A stretch of 64,000 bases of DNA, taken from NCBI RefSeq assembly GCF_042665155.1, contig NZ_JBHTCG010000030.1, positions 1-64,000 on the forward strand, written 5' to 3'. The stretch comes from Sphaerisporangium rhizosphaerae. GTDB lineage: Bacteria > Actinomycetota > Actinomycetes > Streptosporangiales > Streptosporangiaceae. Of the stretch, positions 47,959-56,644 are shown piece by piece; position 1 is the stretch's first letter, and every line of letters starts with the position of its first letter. The notes under the pieces are model-generated. The model searched no databases, was not told the DNA's origin, and saw only the letters and a program-made list of their open reading frames with translations. The translations under genes were made by a program, and so were the position numbers.

Positions 47959-50628
47959 TCAGGTGGGGGTCGCCTCCAGTGCGCGGCGGGCGTAGGCGCG
48001 GACGTCGGCGTCCGGGTCGGCCAGGGCCTCCGAGAGCGCCGCGGCGACCTGCGGGTCCGCCGCCCAGCGGGTCAGCGCGAGCACGGCCGCCTTGCGCACG
48101 TCGAGGTTGGCGTCCGAGAGGGCCTGGACCAGGGGAACCTGGGCGGTCTGGCCGCCGGCGGCGCCCAGGCAGCGGGCCGCCCCGACGCGCACCTGCCAGG
48201 CGGGGTCGGCCAGCCCGCCCAGCGCCTGGTCCACCAGCGGCGCGCCGGTGGCGCCGGACGCCTCCAGCGCGGCCGCCCTGACCAGCGGGTCGGCGTCGGC
48301 CGCCAGCGCGCCGAGCGCGGCGGACGGCTTGCCGACCAGCCCGAGGCCCCTGGCCGCCCATACCCTGACCTCCCTGGACGGGTCGTCCGCGGCCGCGGCC
48401 ACCAGGTCGGCCTCGTCGAGGGAGACCAGCCCGCGGATCGCCTCGATGCGCACGCGTCGGTCCGGGTCGTCCATGCCGGCGCGGAACACCTCGCGGTCGC
48501 CGAGCCGCAACGCGCGCAGCATGTCCAGCGCCGTGGCCCTGACCACGGCGTCACCCCCGGTGAGCCGCCCGGCCAGGGCCGCGCCGAACTCGGGGGTCGC
48601 GGGGAGCACCTCGGCCAGTTCCCTGAGGCCGGTGGCGGCGGCGCGCCGCACCGCGCCGTGGTCGTCGCCGAGCGCGGCGACCAGCGCCGCGCCCGCGCCG
48701 TCCGGGACGGTCTCGGTGAGCGTGGCGATGGCGGCCCGCCTGACCTTGGGGTCGGGGTCGGCGAGGTAGGGGGCGAGCCGGTCGGCGGTGGGCTGCTCCT
48801 CGGCCAGCCGGTGCAGCTCCAGGATGCGGGGCGAGCGGCCGACGGCGGCCCGTCCGGCGCGCACGGACTCGACCCGCCGCACCGCCGTGGAGACGTGGGC
48901 GCCCAGCGGCACCGGCTCGCCGCCCGTGGGCGCGAACTCCGGCACCGGCACCAGGTAGGGCTCCACGGGACGCTTGAGGAACTCCATCGCCCCGTCCTGC
49001 CGTCTGCGGAGGTTGAGGTGGAACAGCCAGCGGCCGTCGTCGCGCTCCGGCAGGTCGGCGCGCTCGTGGTACAGCCCCCAGCGGCTCTCGGTGCGAGTGA
49101 GCGAGGCGCGGGCGGCCATCTCGGCGCAGTCGCGGATGATGTCCACCTCCGCGCAGCGCATCAGCTCGTGCGGGGTGCGCGCGCCCATCGAGGCGATCTC
49201 CTCGCGCATCCGCTCGAAGGACTCCAGCGCGATCTCCAGCTTGGCGGCGGTCTTGGGCGGGGCGACGTAGTCGTTGACGAAGCGGCGCAGCTTGTACTCC
49301 ACCTGCTGCTGCGGCGGCCCGCCAGGGTGGCGCAGCGGGCGGTAGACCAGCTCGTGCGCGGCGGCGACCTGGTCCTGCGGGAGCGCCGCCGTGGCGCCGC
49401 CGTGGTGCGCGGCGGCGTGCGCGCCGGCGAGGTCGCCGAAGACGAACGCGCCGATCATGTAGTTGTGCGGGACGCAGGCCAGGTCCCCGGCCGCGTACAG
49501 ACCGGGCACCGTGGTGGCGCCGTTCTCGTCCACCCACACCCCCGACGCCGAGTGGCCGCCGCACAGGCCGATCTCGGAGATGTGCATCTCCACGTCGTGG
49601 GTGCGGTAGTCGTGGCCGCGCCCGGCGTGGAAGGTGCCGCGCGTGGGGCGCTCGGTGGAGTGCAGGATGGTCTCCAGCGCGCCGATGGTCTCGTCGGGCA
49701 GGTGGGTCAGTTTCAGGTAGATGGGCCCGCGCGCCGAGGAGATCTCGGCGGCGACCTCGGACATCATCTGGCCCGACCAGTAGTCGGAGTCGACGAACCG
49801 CTCCCCCCGGCTGTTGACCTGGTAGCCGCCGAAGGGGTTGGCCACGTACGCGCACGCGGGCCCGTTGTAGTCCTTGATCAGCGGGTTGATCTGGAAGCAC
49901 TCGATGCCGCTGAGCTCCGCGCCCGCGTGGTAGGCCATGGCGTACCCGTCGCCGGCGTTGGTCGGGTTCTCGTAGGTGCCGTAGAGGTAGCCGCTCGCCG
50001 GCAGGCCGAGGCGGCCGCAGGCGCCGGTGGCCAGGATGACCGCCCCGGCCGCGACGGTGACGAAGCGGCCCGACCTGGTGTCGAACCCGGCGACGCCCAC
50101 GGCCCTGCCGCCGTCGGTGAGCACCCTGACCGGCATGACGCGGTTCTCGATGCGCACCCTCTCGCGGATGTCGCGGCGGCGCAGCACCCGGTACAGCACC
50201 TTCTTGACGTCCTTGCCCTCGGGCATCGGCAGCACGTAGCTGCCCGAGCGGTGCACCCTGCGCACGGCGTAGTCGCCGTATTCGTCCTTCTCGAACTTCA
50301 CGCCGTACCGCTCCAGCCGCCGGACCATCTCGTAGCCGCGGGTGGCGGTCTGGTAGACGGTCTTCTGCGCGACGACGCCGTCATTGGCGCGGGTGATCTC
50401 GGCGACGTAGTCCTCGGGGGTGGCCTTGCCGGGGATGACGGCGTTGTTGACCCCGTCCATGCCCATGGCGAGCGCGCCGCTGTGCCGCACGTGCGCCTTC
50501 TCCAGCAGCAGCACGCGGGCTCCCTGCTCGGCCGCGGTGATCGCGGCCATCGTCCCGGCCGTGCCGCCGCCGACGACCAGCACGTCGCAGTCCAGGCTCA
50601 GGCGGTCCTCGATCGAGGGGATGTCCAT
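47959..50628 (-). CDS. AprA/fumarate-reductase-like flavoprotein with HEAT-repeat tail
   Basis: 889 residues. The N-terminal FAD-binding motif is DVLVVGGGTAGTMAAI (about residues 14-29), and the second FAD motif is VPGLYAAGDLA near 385. Between them GGHSASGVW resembles the GSHSGEAG region of adenylylsulfate reductase alpha subunits. From about residue 640 to the end, eight or so HEAT repeats of about 31 residues (LADPDPKVRRAAIATL type) form a helical solenoid absent from classical AprA or FrdA. The ATG follows the ABC ATPase stop directly. With the ferredoxin of the same operon it should form a soluble FAD/iron-sulfur oxidoreductase. The substrate is unknown; a sulfonate or similar imported anion is the inference from the transporter. 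Confidence 0.85.
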   Translation of the reverse strand: MDIPSIEDRLSLDCDVLVVGGGTAGTMAAITAAEQGARVLLLEKAHVRHSGALAMGMDGVNNAVIPGKATPEDYVAEITRANDGVVAQKTVYQTATRGYEMVRRLERYGVKFEKDEYGDYAVRRVHRSGSYVLPMPEGKDVKKVLYRVLRRRDIRERVRIENRVMPVRVLTDGGRAVGVAGFDTRSGRFVTVAAGAVILATGACGRLGLPASGYLYGTYENPTNAGDGYAMAYHAGAELSGIECFQINPLIKDYNGPACAYVANPFGGYQVNSRGERFVDSDYWSGQMMSEVAAEISSARGPIYLKLTHLPDETIGALETILHSTERPTRGTFHAGRGHDYRTHDVEMHISEIGLCGGHSASGVWVDENGATTVPGLYAAGDLACVPHNYMIGAFVFGDLAGAHAAAHHGGATAALPQDQVAAAHELVYRPLRHPGGPPQQQVEYKLRRFVNDYVAPPKTAAKLEIALESFERMREEIASMGARTPHELMRCAEVDIIRDCAEMAARASLTRTESRWGLYHERADLPERDDGRWLFHLNLRRRQDGAMEFLKRPVEPYLVPVPEFAPTGGEPVPLGAHVSTAVRRVESVRAGRAAVGRSPRILELHRLAEEQPTADRLAPYLADPDPKVRRAAIATLTETVPDGAGAALVAALGDDHGAVRRAAATGLRELAEVLPATPEFGAALAGRLTGGDAVVRATALDMLRALRLGDREVFRAGMDDPDRRVRIEAIRGLVSLDEADLVAAAADDPSREVRVWAARGLGLVGKPSAALGALAADADPLVRAAALEASGATGAPLVDQALGGLADPAWQVRVGAARCLGAAGGQTAQVPLVQALSDANLDVRKAAVLALTRWAADPQVAAALSEALADPDADVRAYARRALEATPT

Positions 50629-51384
50629 CTACAGTTCCTCCAGGATCCTCGCGCGCGTCTCGCTCCGGTCGGCGGCGGGGTCGCGCGGTCCGTGCATCTC
50701 GATCACCGAGCGGACGCCGTGGCGGCCGAGCACCACCACCCGGTCGGCGAGCAGCAGCGCCTCGTCCACGTCGTGGGTGACGAACACCACCGTCGCCCGG
50801 GTGTCGGCCAGCACCTCCAGCAGCAGGCGCTGCATCTGGGCGCGGGTCTGGGCGTCCAGCGCGCCGAACGGCTCGTCCATGAGCACGGCGCGGGGCGCGC
50901 CGACCAGGGCGCGGGCGAGCTGCACCCGCTGCCGCATGCCGCCGGACAGCTCGCGCGGCAGCCGGTCCTCCGCGCCGGCCAGGCCGACCCGGGCGATCCA
51001 CGCGCCGGCGGCCGCGGCGCGCTCGCGCCGGGGCGTCCCGCGGATGCGCAGCGGCAGCTCGACGTTCGCCCGGACGGTGCGCCACGGCAGCAGGCCGTCA
51101 TCCTGGAAGACCATGGCCCGGTCGGCGGAGGTGGCCGCGACCTGCACCCCGTCGGCGAGGATCCGGCCGCCGTGCGGCGCGAGCAGCCCGGCCATCGCGC
51201 GCAGCAGCGTGGACTTGCCCGAACCCGAGGCCCCGACGACGACCAGGACCTCGCCGGGGACGATGTCCAGGCCGACCTCGTGCAGCACCGGGCCGCGGCC
51301 GTAGCCGAGCGACAGCCCGTCCAGCGTGAACCCGAGGCCCGGCCGCGCCTCGCCGGTGCGCGCCGGTCGTGCGAGCGTCGTCAC
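50629..51384 (-). CDS. ABC transporter ATP-binding protein, SsuB/TauB type
   Basis: 251 residues from the GTG at 51384, preceded by GAGGAG. Walker A is GASGSGKSTLL, the signature is LSGGMRQRVQLARAL, Walker B is AVLMDEPFGALD, and the switch His is in VTHDVDEAL. The Q-loop is in MVFQDDGLLPW, typical of nitrate/sulfonate/taurine importers. It energises uptake with the permease and binding protein encoded just upstream. Confidence 0.95.
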   Translation of the reverse strand: MTTLARPARTGEARPGLGFTLDGLSLGYGRGPVLHEVGLDIVPGEVLVVVGASGSGKSTLLRAMAGLLAPHGGRILADGVQVAATSADRAMVFQDDGLLPWRTVRANVELPLRIRGTPRRERAAAAGAWIARVGLAGAEDRLPRELSGGMRQRVQLARALVGAPRAVLMDEPFGALDAQTRAQMQRLLLEVLADTRATVVFVTHDVDEALLLADRVVVLGRHGVRSVIEMHGPRDPAADRSETRARILEEL

Positions 51385-51424
51385 GTGGTGCTCCTCTCCA
51401 GGCGGGTCCGCCGTCGGCGCGCCG

Positions 51425-52267
51425 TCACGACTCCCGCCCCTCGGCCCGGGGCAGCCAGCGGGTCGCCCTGCGCCCGGCGAGCTCGACGGCGGCCGAGGTG
51501 GACCAGCCGAGCAGGCCGATGGTGGCCATCCCGACGATGACCGCCGGGTAGTCGACCAGCGTGTACGACTGCCAGGTGCGGTACCCGACGCCGAACTCGC
51601 CGGAGATCATCTCGGCGGAGATGACGCAGATCCACGCCACCCCCATGCCGACCGACAGCCCGCCGAACACGCCGGGCAGAATGCCCGGCAGCACGACGTT
51701 CCACAGAACGTGCCGCCGCCCGCCGCCGAGGGTACGGACGGCGTCCTCCCACAGGGTGGGCAGCGCCCGCACGGCGTGCCGGGTGCTCACCATGACCGGG
51801 AAGAAGGCGGCGACGAAGGTGATGAACACGATGCCCTGCTCGTCGGTGGGGAACAGCAGGATGGCGACCGGGACCAGCGCGATCGCCGGGATCGGGCGCA
51901 CCGCCTCCAGCAGCGGCAGCACCACGTGGCGGGTGCGTCGCGAGCGGGCGACGGCGACGCCGACGGCCACGCCCGCGACCGAGGCCAGCCCGAACCCGGT
52001 GAGGATGCGCAGCAGGCTCTGCAGCAGGTCCAGGTAGTAGACCGGGTCCGCCAGGCGGCGGGCGGCCTCGGCGGCGATGTCGCCGAGCGTCGGCAGCCGG
52101 TCGAACCGCAGCCACAGGCGCGCGTCGGTGACCGTGAGCGCCTGCCACACCCCGGCGGCGGCCAGCAGTGAGGCCGCCTTGGCGGCCCAGCCCCACCGGG
52201 CCCCGCGCGGCGCGGGCGTGGGAGCGGCGGCCGCCCGCGGTGGGGAGGTCCGGGCCGGCGCGGTCAC
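51425..52267 (-). CDS. ABC transporter permease, SsuC/TauC type
   Basis: 280 residues from the GTG at 52267, which overlaps the stop of the binding-protein gene (GTGA). Six helices are expected. The cytoplasmic EAA loop reads WEDAVRTLGGGRRHVLWNVVLPGILPG, which docks to the ATPase. Part of the nitrate/sulfonate-type importer of this operon. Confidence 0.94.
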   Translation of the reverse strand: MTAPARTSPPRAAAAPTPAPRGARWGWAAKAASLLAAAGVWQALTVTDARLWLRFDRLPTLGDIAAEAARRLADPVYYLDLLQSLLRILTGFGLASVAGVAVGVAVARSRRTRHVVLPLLEAVRPIPAIALVPVAILLFPTDEQGIVFITFVAAFFPVMVSTRHAVRALPTLWEDAVRTLGGGRRHVLWNVVLPGILPGVFGGLSVGMGVAWICVISAEMISGEFGVGYRTWQSYTLVDYPAVIVGMATIGLLGWSTSAAVELAGRRATRWLPRAEGRES

Positions 52268-53676
52268 CGCGCCTCGCCGCCCGCCTTGACCGCCCGCAGC
52301 GCCTCCTCGTAGGAGAGCGGCCGCGTCTTCGGGTGCCGCCGGCGGTAGGCGTCGGCGCCGTCCTGCGTGGTGAAGGGCAGGAACCTGGCGTCGGGCGCCG
52401 CCGCGGGGTCGCGCAGCCAGACCGAGCCGTCGGCGAACCACCGGGTGCCGGTGACGGTGTCGGGGACGTAGGCGGCGCGCACGGGCGCGCCGGCGGCGGC
52501 GATCTGGCGCAGCAGGCAGGTGGGCGTGGCGGCCGGCCGCGTCGTCGTCGCGCCGGCGAGCCACAGCTCCGAGGCGGTCGCCGGGTCGCCGGCCGCCTTG
52601 CCGCACACCGGGTCGGTCCCGGTGATCCGCGCGGGGTTGACCGTCGAGGCCAGGTCGGCGTCGTAGGAGGGGCCGTAGGCCTTGCGCAGGTAGGAGTCGT
52701 CGACGAACGCGCGGACGTCGACTCCGGGGAAGCCGTCGCCGATGCGCTTGAGGAACGGCACGTCGTGCTCGTGGGCGGCCTGGAGCGGCGGCTTGAGCGT
52801 GGGGTCGAAGGTCGCGATGCCGCCGGGGCCGTTATAGAGGTAGACGACCTCGGCGGGCAGCCCGGTGGCCGTGGCGACGGACTCGGCGGCCTCCAGCGGG
52901 TGCTCGTGCAGGTAGCGGGTCGCGTCGATCTGGGCCTTGAGGAAGGCGTCCACGACGCCGGGGTGCTCCTTGGCGTACGCCTGGCGCAGCACCACGCCGT
53001 GGAAGGTCGGCACGTCCAGCGCCGAGCCGTCGTACAGCAGCCGGGCCTTGTGCTGGAAGACCAGCAGGCCGGGCCAGGCGACGAACTGCGCGTACGCCTG
53101 CACTCCCCCGGACTCCAGCTGCGAGGCGCCCACCGCGGGCTGGTGGTTGACGACGCGCACGTCGCGGGCCGGGTCGAGGCCGGCCTTCTCCAGCGCCTGG
53201 ACGAGCGTGCCGTGCCCGGCGGAGCCGGCGCTGGCGGAGATGGTGGCGCCCTTGAGGTCGGCGAGCGTCCTGGCCGTGGAGCCGGGCGGGACGACGACCA
53301 TGTTGAGCCCGCCGCGCAGGTTGTACCCGGTGATGGACACCAGCCGCGTGCGGGCCGCCGGGATGCCCTGGGTGCGGGCCGCGTTGATCAGCAGCGGGTA
53401 GTCGCCCATGGACCCGATGTCGATCTTCCCGGCGACCATCTTCGCCGTGATGGGCGCGCCGGCGTCGTAGTCCTGCCACTCGACCGTGTACCCCGGGCCG
53501 AGCCGCTTCTCCAGGTAGCCGAGGGACCGCAGCAGGGTTCCGGCGGTCACCGTGTTGATGGTCTTGGACTGGTAGCCGACGACCAGCGTCGTCTTCTCCC
53601 CGCCGCCCGCCGCGCCGGCGACCGAGCAGCCGGTCGCGGCGAGCAGGACGGCGATCGACGCCAGGGCTGCGCGCAT
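52264..53676 (-). CDS. Substrate-binding lipoprotein of a nitrate/sulfonate-type ABC importer
   Basis: 470 residues from the ATG at 53676, chosen for a perfect AAGGAGG six bases upstream. A lipobox (LLAATGC) ends the signal peptide near residue 16. The mature part matches the SsuA/TauA two-lobe fold (GDYPLLINAA, GYNLRGGLNMVV, ISASAGSAGHGTLVQALEKAGLD). A C-terminal extension of about 150 residues with four extra cysteines is longer than in typical members. It captures the substrate at the outer face of the membrane. The ligand is unknown. Confidence 0.9.
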   Translation of the reverse strand: MRAALASIAVLLAATGCSVAGAAGGGEKTTLVVGYQSKTINTVTAGTLLRSLGYLEKRLGPGYTVEWQDYDAGAPITAKMVAGKIDIGSMGDYPLLINAARTQGIPAARTRLVSITGYNLRGGLNMVVVPPGSTARTLADLKGATISASAGSAGHGTLVQALEKAGLDPARDVRVVNHQPAVGASQLESGGVQAYAQFVAWPGLLVFQHKARLLYDGSALDVPTFHGVVLRQAYAKEHPGVVDAFLKAQIDATRYLHEHPLEAAESVATATGLPAEVVYLYNGPGGIATFDPTLKPPLQAAHEHDVPFLKRIGDGFPGVDVRAFVDDSYLRKAYGPSYDADLASTVNPARITGTDPVCGKAAGDPATASELWLAGATTTRPAATPTCLLRQIAAAGAPVRAAYVPDTVTGTRWFADGSVWLRDPAAAPDARFLPFTTQDGADAYRRRHPKTRPLSYEEALRAVKAGGEAR

Positions 53677-53687
53677 GGCGGCCTCCT

Positions 53688-53915
53688 TCATCGCAGCAGG
53701 TAGGGGATGTTGATGGTGACGGCGTCGACCGGGCACCGGGCGGCGCACGGGCCGCAGTACCAGCACTCGTCGACGTGCATGTACGCCTTGCCGGTCTCGT
53801 CGCTGATGGCGAGGGAGTCGAGCGGGCACGCCTCGACGCACAGCGTGCAGCCGTCGATGCACAGCGACTCGTCGATGGTCACGGGCACCTCGACCCGCTG
53901 TTCGATCAGGGCCAT
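53688..53915 (-). CDS. Two-cluster [4Fe-4S] ferredoxin, AprB-like
   Basis: 75 residues from the ATG at 53915, with GGAGGAA upstream. Cluster-binding cysteines are in CIDGCTLCVEACP and CWYCGPCAARCP. It resembles the beta subunit of adenylylsulfate reductase and should pass electrons to or from the AprA-like flavoprotein of the same operon. The gene overlaps the 3' end of the GntR gene by 10 bp and its stop lies 11 bp before the binding-protein start. Confidence 0.93.
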   Translation of the reverse strand: MALIEQRVEVPVTIDESLCIDGCTLCVEACPLDSLAISDETGKAYMHVDECWYCGPCAARCPVDAVTINIPYLLR

Positions 53916-54736
53916 GGTCGTTCCTCCGTGGTGGCGTCGTGGTCGCGGCGCGCGGGCGGCGCTGTGCCGGCCGGGCCGCCGCCGGGGGCGGGGGGTGTGC
54001 GGTCGAGATGGCCGCGCATGGTCAGCCGGTCGCCTCTGAAGCGGATGAACTCCAGGTCGACCGGCCGGCCGTCGGCCAGGTGGGTGAGCCGCTCGACCAT
54101 GAGCAGCGCGGCGCCGCGCGGCGCGTCCAGGGCGGCGGCGGTGTGGGCGTCGGCGTTGACCGCCTCCAGGGTCAGCTCGGCCATGCCGAGAGGCTGGCCC
54201 GCGATGCGTTCGAGCAGCACGAAGATGTCGTTGTGCTCCAGGTCGGCGTCGAACAGCGGCTCGCCGACCTCGCGGACGAGGTAGGTCAGGTCGAGCGAGA
54301 GGGGCACGCCGTTGAGCCGGCGGAGCCGTTCGAGGTAGATGACCCGCTCGCCCGGCGGCACGCCGAGGCGGTGGCCGACCATGGCCGGCGGCTCGATCAG
54401 GGTCATGGTCCTGACCTGGTTGGTCACCTCGCCGTGCTCGTGCAGGGTCTCCGCCAGGCCGAGCAGCCGGTGCAGGCCGTGGGGGTACTTCTCCCCCGCC
54501 ACCGTGGTGCCCACTCCCGGGCACCGCTCGACCAGCCCTTCCTCGCGCAGCAGGTGCAGCGCCTCGCGCACGGTGTTGCGCGAGGCGCCGAACTCGCGCG
54601 CCAGCGCGGCCTCCAGGGGGAGCTGCCCCGCCGGGAAGTGGCCGTGCACGATCTGCCTGCGCAGCAGGTCGGCGACCTGCCGGGCCCGATCGGCCCGGCG
54701 GCGCCGCGCGGTGGGCTCCGCCGTCACCCGTTCCAC
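53906..54736 (-). CDS. GntR-family regulator, HutC type (UTRA ligand domain)
   Basis: 276 residues from the GTG at 54736, with GGGGAGG upstream. The N-terminal winged helix (LEAALAREFGASRNTVREALHLLREEGLVE) is followed by a UTRA effector domain (LTYLVREVGEPLF, AVNADAHTAAALDAPRGAALLMVERL). First gene of the operon with the ferredoxin, importer and flavoprotein, and probably their substrate-responsive repressor. A possible operator (ggatcaacctagcaatcc, 54771-54788) lies 35 bp upstream. Confidence 0.92.
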   Translation of the reverse strand: MERVTAEPTARRRRADRARQVADLLRRQIVHGHFPAGQLPLEAALAREFGASRNTVREALHLLREEGLVERCPGVGTTVAGEKYPHGLHRLLGLAETLHEHGEVTNQVRTMTLIEPPAMVGHRLGVPPGERVIYLERLRRLNGVPLSLDLTYLVREVGEPLFDADLEHNDIFVLLERIAGQPLGMAELTLEAVNADAHTAAALDAPRGAALLMVERLTHLADGRPVDLEFIRFRGDRLTMRGHLDRTPPAPGGGPAGTAPPARRDHDATTEERPWP

Positions 54737-54891
54737 ATCCGCCTCCCCGGCTGTTCGCCAGCTCCGACGGGATCAACCTAGCAATCCGGTAGGGAAATGG
54801 GGATAACGGGGAGATTGCGCCACTCAGCCGAGTCCGCGCACCGCCGCCGAGCAGCCGACCGGCCGCCGGACCGGCGAGATCCGCCACCGGA

Positions 54892-54929
54892 CGGCCGCGT
54901 CGTCAGCGGGCGGCCGCGTCGTCAGCGGG
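54892..54929. repeat. 19-bp direct duplication downstream of the GNAT gene
   Basis: CGGCCGCGTCGTCAGCGGG is present twice in tandem, immediately past the GNAT stop at 54933. No function is evident. Confidence 0.85.
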
Positions 54930-54932
54930 CGT

Positions 54933-55418
54933 TCAGGGCGCGAGCGCCTTCTCGAAGCAGAGCGAGTAGTCGAGCGACTCGTAGGGCGGGAAGATCGGCA
55001 CCCGGGTGTAGCCCTCGCGCTCGTACACCCGCACCGCGTCGGGCTGGCGGTCGCCGGTCTGCAGGATGATCCGCGGGGCCCCGAGCGCGCGGGCGGCCTC
55101 CTCCGCCGCCGCCAGCAGGGCCCGCGCCACCCCCGAGCCGCGATGGGACGGCGCGACGTACATGCGCTTGAGCTCGACCTCCTCACCCAGGCGCCGAAGG
55201 GTGACATGGCCCACGGGCGCACCCCCGTCGAAGGCGACCCCGGTGTACAGAACCGTCTCGGCCCGCACCTTCATGCCCGGGGGCAGGTGGCCGGGGTCGG
55301 CGAGCCGGTCGGCGTACCGCAGCCCCATCTCGGCTTCCATCGCCGTACGCAGCTCCTCGGCGCCGGGATCGTCGTAAGGCACGGCCCGGACGGCGAACGT
55401 GGCCTGGTCGGTCGTCAT
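54933..55418 (-). CDS. GNAT-family N-acetyltransferase
   Basis: 161 residues from the ATG at 55418, with GAGGAG upstream. The acetyl-CoA pyrophosphate loop is YVAPSHRGSGVARALL, and the last strand and helix contain VRVYEREGYTRVPIFPPYE. Single-domain soluble enzyme; the acceptor is unknown. It is monocistronic as far as can be seen. Confidence 0.9.
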   Translation of the reverse strand: MTTDQATFAVRAVPYDDPGAEELRTAMEAEMGLRYADRLADPGHLPPGMKVRAETVLYTGVAFDGGAPVGHVTLRRLGEEVELKRMYVAPSHRGSGVARALLAAAEEAARALGAPRIILQTGDRQPDAVRVYEREGYTRVPIFPPYESLDYSLCFEKALAP

Positions 55419-55628
55419 CTGTCTCCTCACCGGGTTCACGGACGGGACTGGCGCGCCCTGGGCTGCGGGCAGCCCAACGGTACCCGCGACGGCGCGAGGC
55501 GCAGGCGGCCGGGATGCGAAGACCTGCTGGTTCAGGTGGTTCTGCCGCCCCGTGCGACCGCCGCGCCCGGCGGGCCGCACGCGTGCGGTGCGCTTTTGGG
55601 TACTTTGTGATCAGTCGAGGGGGTGGTC

Positions 55629-56402
55629 ATGGGGCTTTCGTACGTGGTGACCGGCGGCGGTCAGGGCATCGGCCGGGCGATCGCCGAGCGGCTGCTCGAA
55701 CGGGACGGCCGGGTCGTCGTCATCGAGCGCGACCCCGCGGCGGTGGCGTGGACGCACGGGCATCCGGCCGGGCCGCGGGTGGCCGCCGTGACCGGCGACG
55801 CCGCCGACGAGTCCGTCACCGAGCGGGCCGCCGACCTGGCGCAGGCCGCCGGCACGCTCGCCGGCTGGGTCAACAACGCCGCGGTGTTCCGCGACGCCTC
55901 CCTGCACGAGGTCCCGGCGCACGAGATCGTCGGCCTCGTCGACCTGAACCTCGGCCCCGCCGTCGCGGGCAGCGCCACGGCGATCCGCCGCTTCCTCGCG
56001 GCCGGACGCGGCGGCGCGATCGTCAACGTGTCATCGCACCAGGCACAGCGGGCCGTGCGCGGCGCGCTCCCGTACGCCACCGCCAAGGCCGCCGTCGAAG
56101 GGCTCACCCGCGCGCTGGCCGTCGACTACGGCCCCTCGGGAGTGCGCGTCAACGCGGTCGCCCTCGGCTCGATCACCACCGCGCGGTACGAGGAGCTCCT
56201 GCGCGACCGGGAGCCGGAGGCCGCCGGGCGCGTCGAGGACCAGATGCGCCGGCTCCACCCGCTGGGCCGGGTCGGACGACCCGAGGAGGTCGCCGCGGCG
56301 GTCGCCTACCTGCTGTCGGACGACGCGAGCTTCGTCAACGGCGCGATCGTCCCCATCGACGGCGGCCGCTCCGCCCTCGGCCTGGACCCCGAGGAGCTCT
56401 GA
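55629..56402 (+). CDS. Short-chain dehydrogenase/reductase
   Basis: 257 residues from the ATG at 55629, five bases after AGGGGG; a GTG two codons earlier is possible. The cofactor motif is TGGGQGIG near the N-terminus, followed by NNAA and the catalytic set VNVSS and YATAK (Tyr and Lys). The C-terminus (FVNGAIVPIDGG) is typical of classical SDRs. An acidic residue after the second strand (VVVIERDP) suggests NAD rather than NADP. The substrate is unknown and the gene stands alone. Confidence 0.93.
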   Translation: MGLSYVVTGGGQGIGRAIAERLLERDGRVVVIERDPAAVAWTHGHPAGPRVAAVTGDAADESVTERAADLAQAAGTLAGWVNNAAVFRDASLHEVPAHEIVGLVDLNLGPAVAGSATAIRRFLAAGRGGAIVNVSSHQAQRAVRGALPYATAKAAVEGLTRALAVDYGPSGVRVNAVALGSITTARYEELLRDREPEAAGRVEDQMRRLHPLGRVGRPEEVAAAVAYLLSDDASFVNGAIVPIDGGRSALGLDPEEL

Positions 56403-56644
56403 CCCGGGGCGTCAACGCGACAGGGCGGCCTCGCCGGACCCGGCGCCGCGTCTCTACCGGCTCCGCTGGGGACCCCACCGACATCGCCCCGGAGAGCATC
56501 CGGTTCCGCCGACCACACCAAGGCGGGCTCGACGACGACAGAGGCCGGGAGGTCCCGCACGCCCTGCTCATCGAACTCCCACCTCCACCTGACGGCACCC
56601 TCCGCCCTCGGTTGGACGGCCCCCGCGTGACCAGAGGCGCCGCC

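Noticed and set aside
47017..51540. Plus-strand frame of about 1500 codons opposite the polyprenyl synthase and flavoprotein genes
   Set aside because: Antisense shadow with no motif; the minus strand encodes recognisable enzymes.
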